In this document: in pieces, positions 50,900 to 59,915 of the stretch
Layout: the number at the start of each line of letters is the position of its first letter
Position numbering within the stretch: position 1 is the stretch's first letter
Assembly: GCF_900104145.1 (NCBI RefSeq)
Contig: NZ_FNLB01000006.1
Location: forward strand, 62,001 to 126,000
Source: Pseudovibrio sp. Tun.PSC04-5.I4
GTDB lineage: Bacteria; Pseudomonadota; Alphaproteobacteria; Rhizobiales; Stappiaceae
DNA length: 64,000 nt
Direction of reading: 5' to 3'
Made by a program: the position numbers and the translations under genes
Notes under the pieces: generated by a model
Told to the model about the DNA's origin: nothing
Database searches by the model: none
What the model saw: the letters and a program-made list of their open reading frames with translations, nothing else

Positions 50900-51541
50900 A
50901 TGGAAAATAATTTTCAAGATATCAGCGAAACGCGAAAAATAACTCAAGCAGAGAAGAGTGATCGCATGCGTAAGGAGATCCTTCTTGCCGCCATAAGCTG
51001 TTTGCATGAAATTGGCTATCACCGTGCATCTATTAAGAAAATCGCTGAAAGGACACGATTTTCTCAGGGTGCGCTGCAGCATCATTTTCCCACAAAAGAG
51101 GACTTGATGGTCTTTGTGCTGGAGAGATTGCTCGCCAAGTCCGTTCGTCTAACACTCGAATGGTTGAGCGAAATCCGTGAGGATAAAAGGAGAATTGCTG
51201 AGCTGACTATCAAATGGTGGACGAATCAAGCGAACTCTCCTGAGTATCTCACCATGATCGAAATTCTTGTTGCAGCGCGAACAGAAGAAGCGTTGCGCCG
51301 CCGCATCAAGCCAACCTTCGACAATTTCGCGAAAGTGACAGATGATAGAATTCTCGCTGTATTTGAGAGTGTCTTCATCAGTCAGGCAACGGCAAGAATG
51401 CTGATTACTGCGTCTCGTTGTTTGATGACGGGATTGGTCAGTGCGGATGGTTTGTTCATGAGTGAGCATGAAAAGCAGGCCTATATTGAGCAGTGGGCCG
51501 GCTTTATTCAGCAGCTGGTCGAGCAAAGTCCCCAAAAATAG
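50900..51541 (+). CDS. TetR-family transcriptional regulator
   Basis: A 213-residue protein with a TetR DNA-binding domain (about 25-75: RKEILLAAISCLHEIGYHRA, then IAERTRFSQGALQHHFPTKE) and an all-helical ligand domain. GAGGGG precedes the start. It is divergent from the LuxR-type gene with 97 bases between, in which A- and T-runs flank CATGCATATG (about 50853-50878), a possible operator. The regulated genes and ligand are unknown; the LuxR-type gene is the obvious candidate target. Confidence 0.85.
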   Translation: MENNFQDISETRKITQAEKSDRMRKEILLAAISCLHEIGYHRASIKKIAERTRFSQGALQHHFPTKEDLMVFVLERLLAKSVRLTLEWLSEIREDKRRIAELTIKWWTNQANSPEYLTMIEILVAARTEEALRRRIKPTFDNFAKVTDDRILAVFESVFISQATARMLITASRCLMTGLVSADGLFMSEHEKQAYIEQWAGFIQQLVEQSPQK

Positions 51542-51560
51542 ATTAGACTTTAGTACGTTA

Positions 51561-51596
51561 AAACACCCGAGCTGGCGGCTCGGATGCTTGGGTTTA
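51561..51596. terminator. Probable bidirectional terminator between TetR and SCP2 genes
   Basis: CCGAGC (51567-51572) and GCTCGG (51578-51583) form a GC-rich stem with a 5-base loop, and flanking AAAC/GTTT extends the symmetry. On the minus strand GTGTTTTAA follows. It sits between convergent genes. Confidence 0.5.
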
Positions 51597-51615
51597 TCTA
51601 GATCTGTCGATCCTG

Positions 51616-51897
51616 TTACATCAGCTGGCTGAGCTTCATTGCAATGCTCATGTCACCATCAATGGTGAACTTGCCCTGCATGAATGCAGCTGTTGGATCC
51701 AGATCGCCTGCAACCAGAGACTGAAGATCCTCGAAGGAAACACCAATGGTGCAGTCAACGTCTTTGTTGTCTGTGGAGATGGAGTTCCCATCAATCACCA
51801 GAACGCCATCTTCGCCACAGTCAAACTTAATTGAGTTTTCAAAATCGCTGGATTCCACGCGACCTTTCAGGTCATTTGCGACTGCTTCAATTCCCAT
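51616..51897 (-). CDS. SCP2 sterol-binding domain protein
   Basis: A 93-residue single SCP2 domain. The ATG at 51897 is taken because GGAGGGAAC lies before it. The C-terminal LVAGDLDPTAAFMQGKFTID, followed by GDMSIAMKLSQLM, is the family signature. The domain binds sterols, fatty acids or acyl-CoAs in a hydrophobic tunnel. In bacteria these small proteins occur alone and their role is poorly known. The gene is probably monocistronic. Confidence 0.92.
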   Translation of the reverse strand: MGIEAVANDLKGRVESSDFENSIKFDCGEDGVLVIDGNSISTDNKDVDCTIGVSFEDLQSLVAGDLDPTAAFMQGKFTIDGDMSIAMKLSQLM

Positions 51898-52114
51898 ATT
51901 TGTTCCCTCCATCTATGATATTACGGTGTTTGATAAATTCGGGCAGATGCCTAGAGTGTCCTACAAAGCTCACTAAGTATTACGCATCAGGCACCCGGTT
52001 AACGTAAGCGTAATCGAGCCATCACCAATTGTAAAGTCATCAGATTGCGCTTATTCGGGATACCACCTACTGCATAGGTTGGATCGTGAAAGCGGCTTCC
52101 CGAATTTGCTTCGA

Positions 52115-52136
52115 GATTTTCGGATAAGAATACACG
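52115..52136. repeat. Short dispersed repeat, copy 2
   Basis: This matches 8254-8275 at 19 of 22 bases and lies just after the cupin gene's stop codon. Upstream, AAGCGGCTTCCCGAA (52090-52104) and the repeat's own TTTTCGG give a loose inverted symmetry, suggesting a small palindromic intergenic element. Confidence 0.45.
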
Positions 52137-52141
52137 TAAAT

Positions 52142-52501
52142 TCAAGCTAACTGGTCAGTGATGGACTTTGTTTTCTCTATGATGACATCACCCGTGTGTT
52201 TTGTTGCAACAGGTTCGACCAAGACAATCCAGCATTCTTCCTGCGCGACCGGATTATGCATCCTACCTTTTGGTACCACGTGAAAGTCGCCAGTGTTGAG
52301 CGTGACAGCATCACCTTCATATTCAATAGTGACACTCCCTTTTACAACATAAAAGAGCTCATCTTCCTCATCGTGTTTATGCCAGGCCAGATCACCTTTG
52401 ATTTTTGCAACTTTAACATACTGGTCATTCACTTGAGCCACGATTTTTGGCGACCAATAATCCGTAACTTGCTCAAACTCTGAATTAAAATTTCCAACCA
52501 T
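52142..52501 (-). CDS. Cupin-domain protein
   Basis: A 119-residue single cupin. The ATG at 52501 is preceded by GAGG; longer starts exist. The two cupin motifs are visible: WHKHDEEDELFYVVKGSVTI with metal-ligand His, His and Glu, and GDFHVVPKGRMHNPV with a late His. Such small cupins often bind a divalent metal, and some act as isomerases, dioxygenases or sensors. No neighbouring pathway suggests a substrate. Confidence 0.85.
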   Translation of the reverse strand: MVGNFNSEFEQVTDYWSPKIVAQVNDQYVKVAKIKGDLAWHKHDEEDELFYVVKGSVTIEYEGDAVTLNTGDFHVVPKGRMHNPVAQEECWIVLVEPVATKHTGDVIIEKTKSITDQLA

Positions 52502-52613
52502 ACAAAACCTCATAATCTGAACAGGCCTCATATATGGGATGGAACAGCCGCACCGCAACACCATGCTGGCGTGTATCCGTTGACCTTTGAAAATGACCCG
52601 TTATAAGCGCCCC

Positions 52614-53294
52614 ATGATTAGTCTATGCCCTCCTTTTATATACAGCCCTCCAATGGAACCTTTCCTTGAGGTCGTTCATCACGATGATGATCTGTTGGTT
52701 CTCAATAAGCCCAGTGGTCTGTTGAGTGTTCCGGGCCGTGTGGAGGCGCATAAGGACTGTCTGGAGACGCGTGCTCAATCCATTTATCCAACCGCAACCA
52801 CCGTGCATCGGTTGGATATGGACACGTCCGGCCTTCTTGTTATGGCTATGAATAAAAATGCCCACCGTCACATGGGGCTTCAGTTTGAAAAACGTATGAC
52901 TCGCAAAACCTATATCGCACGTATATGGGGCCATCCTGCAAACGATGCAGGTGAGGTTGATTTACCGTTGCGCTGCGATTGGCCAAATCGTCCAAAACAG
53001 ATCGTAGATCACGAACTGGGTCGCTCCTCGCAAACCCATTGGGACGTGTTGGAGCGAGAAGAGAATACAACTCTGGTCAAACTGACACCGATCACAGGCC
53101 GGTCGCACCAATTACGCGTGCATATGCTGGAGCTGGGCTATCCCATCGTCGGCGACCGGTTCTATGCGGAAGGGGAGGCGCTGAATTTCGCGCCACGGCT
53201 GCACCTTCACGCGCAAGCCTTGGAAATACGTCATCCCAATGGGGGCGAGTACAACACATTCACGGCGGTCTGTCCGTTTATGAAACTCAGATAA
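52614..53294 (+). CDS. RluA-family pseudouridine synthase
   Basis: A 226-residue RluA/RluD-type synthase without an S4 domain. The conserved N-terminal YSPPMEPFLEVVHHDDDLLV and NKPSGLLSVPGR argue for a start before ATG 52653; ATG 52614 is chosen, with ATG 52593 also possible. The catalytic Asp is in HRLDMDTSGLLV, and GRSHQLRVHM is the last core motif. Length and motifs resemble RluA, which modifies 23S rRNA U746 and tRNA U32, although other RluA-like targets are possible. Monocistronic. Confidence 0.9.
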   Translation: MISLCPPFIYSPPMEPFLEVVHHDDDLLVLNKPSGLLSVPGRVEAHKDCLETRAQSIYPTATTVHRLDMDTSGLLVMAMNKNAHRHMGLQFEKRMTRKTYIARIWGHPANDAGEVDLPLRCDWPNRPKQIVDHELGRSSQTHWDVLEREENTTLVKLTPITGRSHQLRVHMLELGYPIVGDRFYAEGEALNFAPRLHLHAQALEIRHPNGGEYNTFTAVCPFMKLR

Positions 53295-53836
53295 GTACGA
53301 CTCAGCATTGCAGGAATGAAATTTGTAAAAATGAGTCATGTTATCTACGCGTAATTACCATTAATCTTCCCCAAATATGTGAAATCCACAGGCCTTAGGT
53401 GAAACTACCAGTCTATTAAGCCAGTATCATTCTCCTCACAAAAATGAGTCAGGCAACTTGTCCTGTAATTTGACAGGCTCCCATCTTACTCTTTGAAAAC
53501 GTTCGGATCTTCCTATCTAACTCTTTGATATTATATTTATATATCACGAGGAGTGGGGAGTGAAAATGTATGCAAGGCTATGCAATTAGCAGAAGCGTCC
53601 GGCGCAAGAACGAAATATGGGTTATGGAAATGACAAACCGATGGATTTGAAACGTTAGTTTTATGACATCCTATTCATATATCTCAGGTTTTTGACTTAA
53701 GTCACACGTCTAGACCGCAATATGACCCAATAATACTCTTGTCGAACGGAAGAGCGGTTTCCTCCCTTAAGCTGTTTTGTGACAAGTATCGATAATTTGT
53801 CACGTTTCTGCTTCGGATTTGCCTACGGAGAAGAGA
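53295..53836. promoter_or_regulatory. Long regulatory region upstream of adhE
   Basis: No gene is visible in these 542 bases. A 12-base direct repeat AAAAATGAGTCA occurs at 53327-53338 and 53440-53451. Nearer adhE lie an FNR-like box, a TAATAC -10 candidate (53731-53736) and a wide inverted repeat GTGACAA/TTGTCAC (53779-53785 and 53797-53803, 11-base spacer) in what would be the leader. The length and number of sites suggest complex control of adhE. Confidence 0.5.
53692..53705 (+). promoter_or_regulatory. FNR/Anr-like box upstream of adhE
   Basis: TTGAC-TTAA-GTCAC matches the FNR/Anr consensus TTGA(T/C)-N4-(A/G)TCAA except for the last base. Its centre is about 42-45 bases before the start predicted from TAATAC at 53731, the geometry of a class II activator site. 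It fits anaerobic induction of adhE. Confidence 0.6.
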
Positions 53837-56506
53837 ATGCCTGTCACTAATCGCGAAGAATTAGACGCCCTTGTTGCCCGTGTTAAAAAAGCGCAACAAG
53901 TCTACGCTACATACACACAAGAGCAGGTAGACAAGATCTTCCGCGCGGCGGCTTTAGCTGCTGCGGATGCTCGCATCCCACTCTCCCGCATGGCGGTTGA
54001 AGAGACGGGTATGGGCGTGATGGAAGACAAGGTTATCAAAAACCAGTTTGCTTCCGAGTACATCTACAACAAATACAAAGACGAAAAGACCTGCGGTATC
54101 CTCGCAGAAGATGACACCTTTGGTACCATCACTATTGCAGAACCAATTGGCATCATCTGCGGCATTGTTCCAACAACCAACCCAACATCCACCGCTATTT
54201 TTAAAGCGTTGATTTCTTTGAAAACCCGTAACGGTATCATCTTCAGCCCGCACCCACGCGCAAAAATGGCAACCAACGAAGCTGCTCGTATCGTTCTGGA
54301 AGCCGCGGTCAAAGCTGGCGCACCAAAAGATATTATCGGCTGGGTTGACGTTCCAACCGTGGAACTCTCTAATGCTTTGATGAAACATGACGGGATCAAC
54401 CTGATCCTCGCCACCGGTGGCCCGGGCATGGTGAAAGCTGCTTACTCCTCCGGTAAGCCAGCAATTGGTGTGGGCGCAGGTAACACCCCTGTTGTGGTTG
54501 ATGAGTTCGCAGACGTGAAGCGCCTTGTTGCTTCTGTTCTCATGTCCAAAACATTCGACAACGGCGTGATCTGTGCATCTGAGCAGTCTGTTATCGTTGT
54601 AGAAGAAATCTACGAGCAGGTTAAAGAACGCTTCTCCAGCCACCAGGGCTACATCCTGAAAGGCAAGGAGCTGCAGGCTGTTAAAGATATTCTGCTAAAA
54701 AACGGCGGCCTCAACGCTGCAATCGTAGGTCAGCCAGCACCAAAAATCGCTGAAATGGCAGGCATAAAGGTTCCAGCAGGCACCAAAATCCTGATCGGCG
54801 AAGTCACAGAAGCCAGTGAAGCTGAGCCATTCGCGCACGAAAAGCTGTCTCCAACACTGGCAATGTACAAAGCAAAGAGCTTTGAAGATGCATGCGGTAT
54901 TGCCGAAAAACTCGTCACCATGGGCGGCATCGGTCACACCTCAGTGTACTACACTGATCAGGACCGTTGTGCAGACCGTGTGAAAGAATTCGGCCGTCGT
55001 ATGAAGACTGCCCGTATTCTCATCAACTCCCCAGCCTCCCATGGCGGTATTGGTGATCTTTACAACTTCTCTCTCGCACCATCCCTCACATTGGGTTGTG
55101 GGTCTTGGGGTGGTAACTCCATCAGTGAGAACGTTGGTCCAAAGCACCTGATCAACAAAAAGACCGTTGCTAAGCGAGCAGAAAACATGCTGTGGCACAA
55201 ACTACCTGAATCCATTTACTTCCGCCGTGGTTGTCTGCCAATCGCTCTTGGCGATCTTGAAGGCAAAAAACGCGCTCTGATCGTAACCGATGGCTTCCTG
55301 TTCAAAAATGGCTACGCTGATGAGACTGTTCGTGTTCTCAAAAGCATGGGCATGGAAACAGTTGTTTTCTATGAAGTTGAAGCTGATCCAACTCTGTCCA
55401 TCGTCCGCAAGGGTGCTGAACTTTGTAAAGCCTTCAAACCAGACGTGATTATCGCAATCGGCGGTGGCTCACCTATGGATGCTGCAAAGATCATGTGGGT
55501 TCTCTATGAGCATCCAGAAGTTGACTTTGCTGATCTTGCACTACGCTTCATGGATATCCGCAAACGCATCTACAAATTCCCGAAAATGGGCGGGAAAGCC
55601 ATGATGGTTGCGATTCCAACCACCTCTGGTACCGGTTCTGAAGTAACCCCGTTTGCAGTGGTTACCGATGATGAAACCGGCATGAAGTACCCAATTGCCG
55701 ATTACCAGCTGACACCAAACATGGCGATCGTTGATGCGAACCTTGTCATGAACATGCCTAAGTCTTTGACAGCGTTTGGCGGCATTGACGCCATCACTCA
55801 CGCAACAGAAGCTTATGTCTCTGTTCTGGCAAACGAGTACTCAGATGGTCAGGCACTTCAGGCTCTCAAACTCCTTAAAGGGAACCTTGTAGAATCCTAC
55901 GAAATGGGTGCCGCATCTCCGAACGCTCGTGAGAAGGTTCACAACGGTGCCACCATTGCAGGTATCGCATTTGCGAACGCCTTCCTCGGGGTCTGTCACT
56001 CCATTGCCCATAAAATTGGTGCAGCGTTCCACGTTCCACACGGTCTGGCAAATGCCATGCTGATCTGTAACGTGATCCGCTACAACTCCAATGATAACCC
56101 AACCAAGCAGACTGCATTCTCTCAGTACGCTCGCCCACAAGCGAAATGTCGTTACGGTGAAATTGCAGAACATCTTGGCCTTGTTGCAGCTGGCGACAGC
56201 CGTGATGTAAAGGTTGAGAAGTTGGTTGAGTGGATTGAAAGCATCAAGACTGCTCTCGATATTCCGGAAGGCTTCAAAGACCTCGGTATCTCCGAGGAGC
56301 AGTTCATGTCAAAAATCGACGAAGTTGCAGTGGAAGCATTTGATGACCAGTGCACCGGCGCAAACCCACGCTACCCGCTGATTGACGAAATCAAACAGCT
56401 CCTTCTCGATGGCTACTACGGTCGCGTTTATGTAGAGGGCCGCGCGGAGGATGTTGTAGATCTTGCGCAGGAAAAAGCGAAAAAGGTGAACAAAGCGAAA
56501 GCTTAA
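53837..56506 (+). CDS. adhE: Bifunctional acetaldehyde-CoA/alcohol dehydrogenase
   Basis: Start at ATG 53837, with GGAGAAGAG before it; a TTG 18 bases upstream is unlikely. The 889 residues comprise an acetylating aldehyde dehydrogenase half (1 to about 445, catalytic Cys246 in NGVICASEQS, the same number as in E. coli AdhE), a linker and an iron-dependent alcohol dehydrogenase half (about 455-870) with GGGSPMDAAK, TTSGTGSEVTPFAV and HSIAHKIGAAFHVPHGLANA. It reduces acetyl-CoA to ethanol and regenerates NAD. AdhE is uncommon in strictly aerobic alphaproteobacteria; the FNR-like box supports use under oxygen limitation. A terminator follows. Confidence 0.97.
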   Translation: MPVTNREELDALVARVKKAQQVYATYTQEQVDKIFRAAALAAADARIPLSRMAVEETGMGVMEDKVIKNQFASEYIYNKYKDEKTCGILAEDDTFGTITIAEPIGIICGIVPTTNPTSTAIFKALISLKTRNGIIFSPHPRAKMATNEAARIVLEAAVKAGAPKDIIGWVDVPTVELSNALMKHDGINLILATGGPGMVKAAYSSGKPAIGVGAGNTPVVVDEFADVKRLVASVLMSKTFDNGVICASEQSVIVVEEIYEQVKERFSSHQGYILKGKELQAVKDILLKNGGLNAAIVGQPAPKIAEMAGIKVPAGTKILIGEVTEASEAEPFAHEKLSPTLAMYKAKSFEDACGIAEKLVTMGGIGHTSVYYTDQDRCADRVKEFGRRMKTARILINSPASHGGIGDLYNFSLAPSLTLGCGSWGGNSISENVGPKHLINKKTVAKRAENMLWHKLPESIYFRRGCLPIALGDLEGKKRALIVTDGFLFKNGYADETVRVLKSMGMETVVFYEVEADPTLSIVRKGAELCKAFKPDVIIAIGGGSPMDAAKIMWVLYEHPEVDFADLALRFMDIRKRIYKFPKMGGKAMMVAIPTTSGTGSEVTPFAVVTDDETGMKYPIADYQLTPNMAIVDANLVMNMPKSLTAFGGIDAITHATEAYVSVLANEYSDGQALQALKLLKGNLVESYEMGAASPNAREKVHNGATIAGIAFANAFLGVCHSIAHKIGAAFHVPHGLANAMLICNVIRYNSNDNPTKQTAFSQYARPQAKCRYGEIAEHLGLVAAGDSRDVKVEKLVEWIESIKTALDIPEGFKDLGISEEQFMSKIDEVAVEAFDDQCTGANPRYPLIDEIKQLLLDGYYGRVYVEGRAEDVVDLAQEKAKKVNKAKA

Positions 56507-56549
56507 GCCTCAACGCAATCCTGCAAGCTTAGCATTGCGGCTCGAAAAG

Positions 56550-56577
56550 AAAGGCCCGGGGAAACCTGGGCCTTTTT
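56550..56577 (+). terminator. Rho-independent terminator after adhE
   Basis: AAAGGCCCGGG (56550-56560) and CCTGGGCCTTT (56565-56575) form an 11-bp stem with one G-U pair, a GAAA tetraloop and a T-tail. From here to 56842 the DNA is AT-rich with no gene seen. Confidence 0.93.
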
Positions 56578-56842
56578 GTATGAGATAAGTGCAAGGTATG
56601 TATCGTGCACAAATTTAACTTAGAGTTAGGTCGATACATTAAGGCATCAACAAAATTTTACTGAGATGTCGGTTAAGTCGGACGATTAATCTGATTCTGA
56701 ATTATGTAACCATCAAGATAAATTTTTATTTCTACAGCCTGAAGTTAGTCGTTGATACAACCTCTCATTCAGATAATCATGAAACCAATACTCTTAAGTT
56801 CAATTGTTACTCTACTGGACAATATATTTTCAGGTGTACTGT

Positions 56843-58090
56843 ATGATAAATCGTTTATTTTCAATTATAATCTCATTTTTGCTGCTCTTAGGAGCGCACA
56901 CCTCGTTAGCCTCTGCCACAGAAGTTGCTTACGCCAAACAAGGCGGGTGGCAAATCACTACGGTCAAAGATCGAGGGCAGTTCAGTTATTGTGCGGCAGA
57001 CACAGATAACAGCAGTGTCAGTCTGCGGATTGCGACTGATGGGCAGAACTGGCAAATCGGGGCACCCTTTTATGAGCAGGGACCCGTTATGGGGGACATT
57101 GGATTCTACCAGCTCAATGAAGTGTTGCAATTCAACACTGATGGGGACGGCTGGGCGAGTGCAGCTATACCCGCCGGTTTTCTCAATTCTTTACGGGTTG
57201 AACGCCAGTTTATGATGCAGTTAGATCGTGGTGTACAAGTTTGGTCGTTGAAAGGATCCTCTGCCGCCATCGGAAAGGCAATGGAGTGTGCAGCAAATCG
57301 TGGCGCAAAACCTAAGCAGAAAGCAAACCGCCAACCCAAAGATTTAAGTGAGCGCAATTACGGGACTGTCCGTGGCTGGACAGTACGCACGGGCTACGAT
57401 GATAGAGGAACACCCTATTGTTCAGCGGAGGTGCGACGCAAAAACGGAACGCTGCGGATCATGTCCAACGGGAGCGAATGGCTGCTGGGAGTTCCCTATA
57501 CTGGCAACGGGACGAAAAATGGCGGAATTATTCTGGATGGTCAAGGAGATGGTGCGGAGTTCTTTTCCAACGGCAGTGGATGGGCAGCCACCCAGGTTGC
57601 ACCAGAATTTATTGAAGATATTGCCAAGGGTCGCAAACTTACAATTGAGCATGGCAGAGCCTCTCATGTCGTTCGACTGAAGGGATCCGCAGCTGCTCTG
57701 CTCAAGATCAAGGAGTGTTTGCAAACAGGCGGTCAGCCCCCGGTTGGACAAGCCCATATGCCCAAACCACAAATTCAATCGCAAACACCATCTCTCGCCT
57801 TTTCCGGTTCATGGGTTTGGAACAACGCCACAACCAAAATGCAGCAACCCGGAAACGTATCTAAGCTGGAGATGTTTGAGAACAACAGATTCAGGTACTG
57901 CTACAATTCAGATTGCAGATTGGTTACGGGGGACTACGGCCCGGATGACAGTATGAGTTTTTCATCGGACGGGACAAACTATTTCGAGTTTATGTTCCCA
58001 GAGCCGGGTGTGGCGGAAGGCCGATATTGGCTTAGTTTTAATGGTCCCGCCAGAGCTCCAGATGCAACAATAACAATGTATGCGCCCTGA
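56843..58090 (+). CDS. Secreted protein of unknown function with internal duplication
   Basis: ATG 56843 begins a Sec signal peptide (MINRLFSIIISFLLLLGAHT, then SLASA), giving 415 residues. Two homologous units follow. Unit 1 (about 30-155) begins GGWQITTVKDRGQFSYCAAD, and unit 2 (about 180-295) begins RGWTVRTGYDDRGTPYCSAE. Each continues with a strand of the form LRI-(A/M)-(T/S)-(D/N)-G, a VPY- or APF-like segment, an F-(N/S)-(T/N)-(D/G)-G-(D/S)-GWA motif, a LKGS(S/A)AA helix and an EC. Each unit has paired Cys that could form a disulfide. The last 90 residues form a different domain with FSGSWVWNNATTK and RYCYNSDCR. The gene stands alone. Family not recognised; an envelope role is likely. 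Confidence 0.75.
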   Translation: MINRLFSIIISFLLLLGAHTSLASATEVAYAKQGGWQITTVKDRGQFSYCAADTDNSSVSLRIATDGQNWQIGAPFYEQGPVMGDIGFYQLNEVLQFNTDGDGWASAAIPAGFLNSLRVERQFMMQLDRGVQVWSLKGSSAAIGKAMECAANRGAKPKQKANRQPKDLSERNYGTVRGWTVRTGYDDRGTPYCSAEVRRKNGTLRIMSNGSEWLLGVPYTGNGTKNGGIILDGQGDGAEFFSNGSGWAATQVAPEFIEDIAKGRKLTIEHGRASHVVRLKGSAAALLKIKECLQTGGQPPVGQAHMPKPQIQSQTPSLAFSGSWVWNNATTKMQQPGNVSKLEMFENNRFRYCYNSDCRLVTGDYGPDDSMSFSSDGTNYFEFMFPEPGVAEGRYWLSFNGPARAPDATITMYAP

Positions 58091-58100
58091 TAGTACAAAC

Positions 58101-58128
58101 AATAACCCGGAGTTTTCTCCGGGTTATT
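58101..58128 (+). terminator. Terminator-like hairpin after the secreted protein gene
   Basis: AATAACCCGGAG and CTCCGGGTTATT form a perfect 12-bp stem with a TTTT loop, 11 bases after the stop. There is no T-tail, so the termination strength is uncertain. The 250 bases beyond it hold no convincing gene. Confidence 0.7.
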
Positions 58129-58381
58129 CGTGCCTGCGAATAATTATTAAGTTCTCGTCACGGGTAACTCAGCTTGCTGAAACTCTCGCAGAAGTTCCTG
58201 TGCCAATTGGTTTCGTTTGCCAAGGGTATGTACACAAGCCCGCTAAACCTCCTTGGTCGTCAGCGGTGTACAGAATAACAGCGAACCGAACGTTCGAGTG
58301 AACCTCAACCTTTTCGATAATAGTCCGGCTTTCATTTGCTTTTGTTCGTGGAGGATGATGGGCTCTAGGCCTACACTCCGA

Positions 58382-59794
58382 CTAAATGTCGCTCCTTGCA
58401 TCTGAATGTCTCCTCACACTCTCCATCACATCCGCCAAAACCTCGTAAACCTCCGGCTCAATCATCTGACTTACGTTGAAACGCATGTATTGGCTCATGG
58501 ATTGAGAGGGGCTGAAGACGTTGCCCGGTGCGAGAACCATGTTCCGCTTCAAGGCTGCACGGGCAACATCTGCTGAATCTACTAGATCAGGGAGAGTGCA
58601 CCACAGATAGAACCCGCCGCGCGGGGTCAGCCATGGTTGAATGCCGAGATGTGAAAGCTGAGCGGTCGCGTCTTGCATCACTCGTGAGAGACGTCGGTGC
58701 AAGGTTTCCCTATGCTTGCGATAACTGCCAGAGCTCAGCACTGAATACAGCAGTTCCACCGTCAAAGGGCTGGGCCCGCCAAAGTTCGTTGCCAATTGAA
58801 GGTCTATGAGCGCTTCCACCCAATCTGGACGCGCAGCAATATAACCGCAACGCGTTGAGGCAGAGAGTGTCTTGGAAAAACTACTAATGCGAATAACGCG
58901 GTCCAGACCATCCAGCACCGCCAGACGAGGAGAAGGCTCCGGTTCAAACCCCGCGAAAGTGTCATCTTCCACAATAACCAGATCATGCGCCGCCGCAGCC
59001 TTTAATACCTGATGTGCAATCTGCGGCGAGAGGGAAGCCCCTGTTGGATTGTGGATCGCAGTGTTGGTGATATAGAGCCGTGGTTTGTGTTCCTTCAATG
59101 CATCAACAAAACGCACCATATCCGGGCCAGCAGGCGTGTAAGGCACACCAATGACCTGAACTTCATGAGCCCTCAACAACGCCTGAAAGTTGAAATAACA
59201 TGGGTCATCCAGAAGAACCACATCTCCCGGACGAAGAAGAAATCGACAAATCAAGTCAATGGCTTGCGTGCCAGAGGATGTAAGTAGAATCTGATCAAGG
59301 TCTACATCCAAACCTTCACCGGCAAACTGTTGGAAAAGGAGCCGGCGGAGATTATAGGCACCGCGTGTGCTGCCGTATTCTGTAAGCACCGCATCCTCTG
59401 CACGCGCAAGGCTTCGGATCGCTTTGCGAAGCGCGGTGTTCGGCATCCAGTCGGAGGGAAGCCAGCCGCAGCCGGGCTTCAACATAGCAGGGCTTGCGTC
59501 CAAAGATTGGCGAGAAACCCAAAACGGATCAATAGCCTGATCAAGCTGCGGGGCAATTTCAGTCAGTTTGAGAGGGGCAGTATTTCCCGAGACAAAAAAG
59601 CCGGAACCGGGACGAGACCGAATAACACCTTCTGCCACCAGCCTGTCATAGGCATCCGTAATTGTGGAAGGGGAAACACCCATCGTAACCGCGAAGCTGC
59701 GTATGCTGGGCAACCTCTCTCCCGGCGAAAGCGCACGGCTCGCTATTCTGTTTTGGATTGCATCCATAACGTCGCTTGTACGTGTGCCTGCCAT
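58382..59794 (-). CDS. MocR/PdxR-type regulator (GntR helix-turn-helix fused to aminotransferase)
   Basis: A 470-residue fusion. Residues 1 to about 75 are a GntR winged helix (LSPGERLPSIRSFAVTMGVS, then SPSTITDAYDRL), and about 95-460 a fold-type I aminotransferase with the PLP-lysine motif RISSFSKTLSASTRCGYIA. MocR proteins sense PLP-linked amino acids or vitamin B6 and regulate neighbouring genes. Here the neighbour is a divergent EamA-type exporter gene, a common MocR partner. The effector is not known. Confidence 0.92.
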   Translation of the reverse strand: MAGTRTSDVMDAIQNRIASRALSPGERLPSIRSFAVTMGVSPSTITDAYDRLVAEGVIRSRPGSGFFVSGNTAPLKLTEIAPQLDQAIDPFWVSRQSLDASPAMLKPGCGWLPSDWMPNTALRKAIRSLARAEDAVLTEYGSTRGAYNLRRLLFQQFAGEGLDVDLDQILLTSSGTQAIDLICRFLLRPGDVVLLDDPCYFNFQALLRAHEVQVIGVPYTPAGPDMVRFVDALKEHKPRLYITNTAIHNPTGASLSPQIAHQVLKAAAAHDLVIVEDDTFAGFEPEPSPRLAVLDGLDRVIRISSFSKTLSASTRCGYIAARPDWVEALIDLQLATNFGGPSPLTVELLYSVLSSGSYRKHRETLHRRLSRVMQDATAQLSHLGIQPWLTPRGGFYLWCTLPDLVDSADVARAALKRNMVLAPGNVFSPSQSMSQYMRFNVSQMIEPEVYEVLADVMESVRRHSDARSDI

Positions 59795-59915
59795 CTACAT
59801 CTTTCCAAGTGTACTGTTTAATGTACCCATACAGTTTGGTGTAATTGTATTGTTCTGTATCTGTTTTGGCCAGCCTTATCTCGCTATGACCAATCCTCAA
59901 TTAAAGAGGTGTGAA
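59795..59915. promoter_or_regulatory. MocR/EamA divergent control region
   Basis: Repeats cluster here: GTAC-N8-GTAC around 59811-59826, ATACAG (59829-59834) and CTGTAT (59855-59860) in inverted orientation, and CAGTTTGG/CTGTTTTGG. MocR proteins usually bind two or more such spaced elements. Exact operators are not certain. Confidence 0.4.

Noticed and set aside
53779..53803. Rex binding site in the adhE leader
   Set aside because: The half-sites GTGACAA and TTGTCAC are 11 bases apart, wider than the usual TTGTGA-N6-TCACAA Rex site, so only a generic inverted repeat is claimed.
53954..54643. A 229-residue antisense frame within adhE
   Set aside because: Fully contained in adhE, rich in Cys, His and Trp in a way typical of non-coding translations, with no motif.
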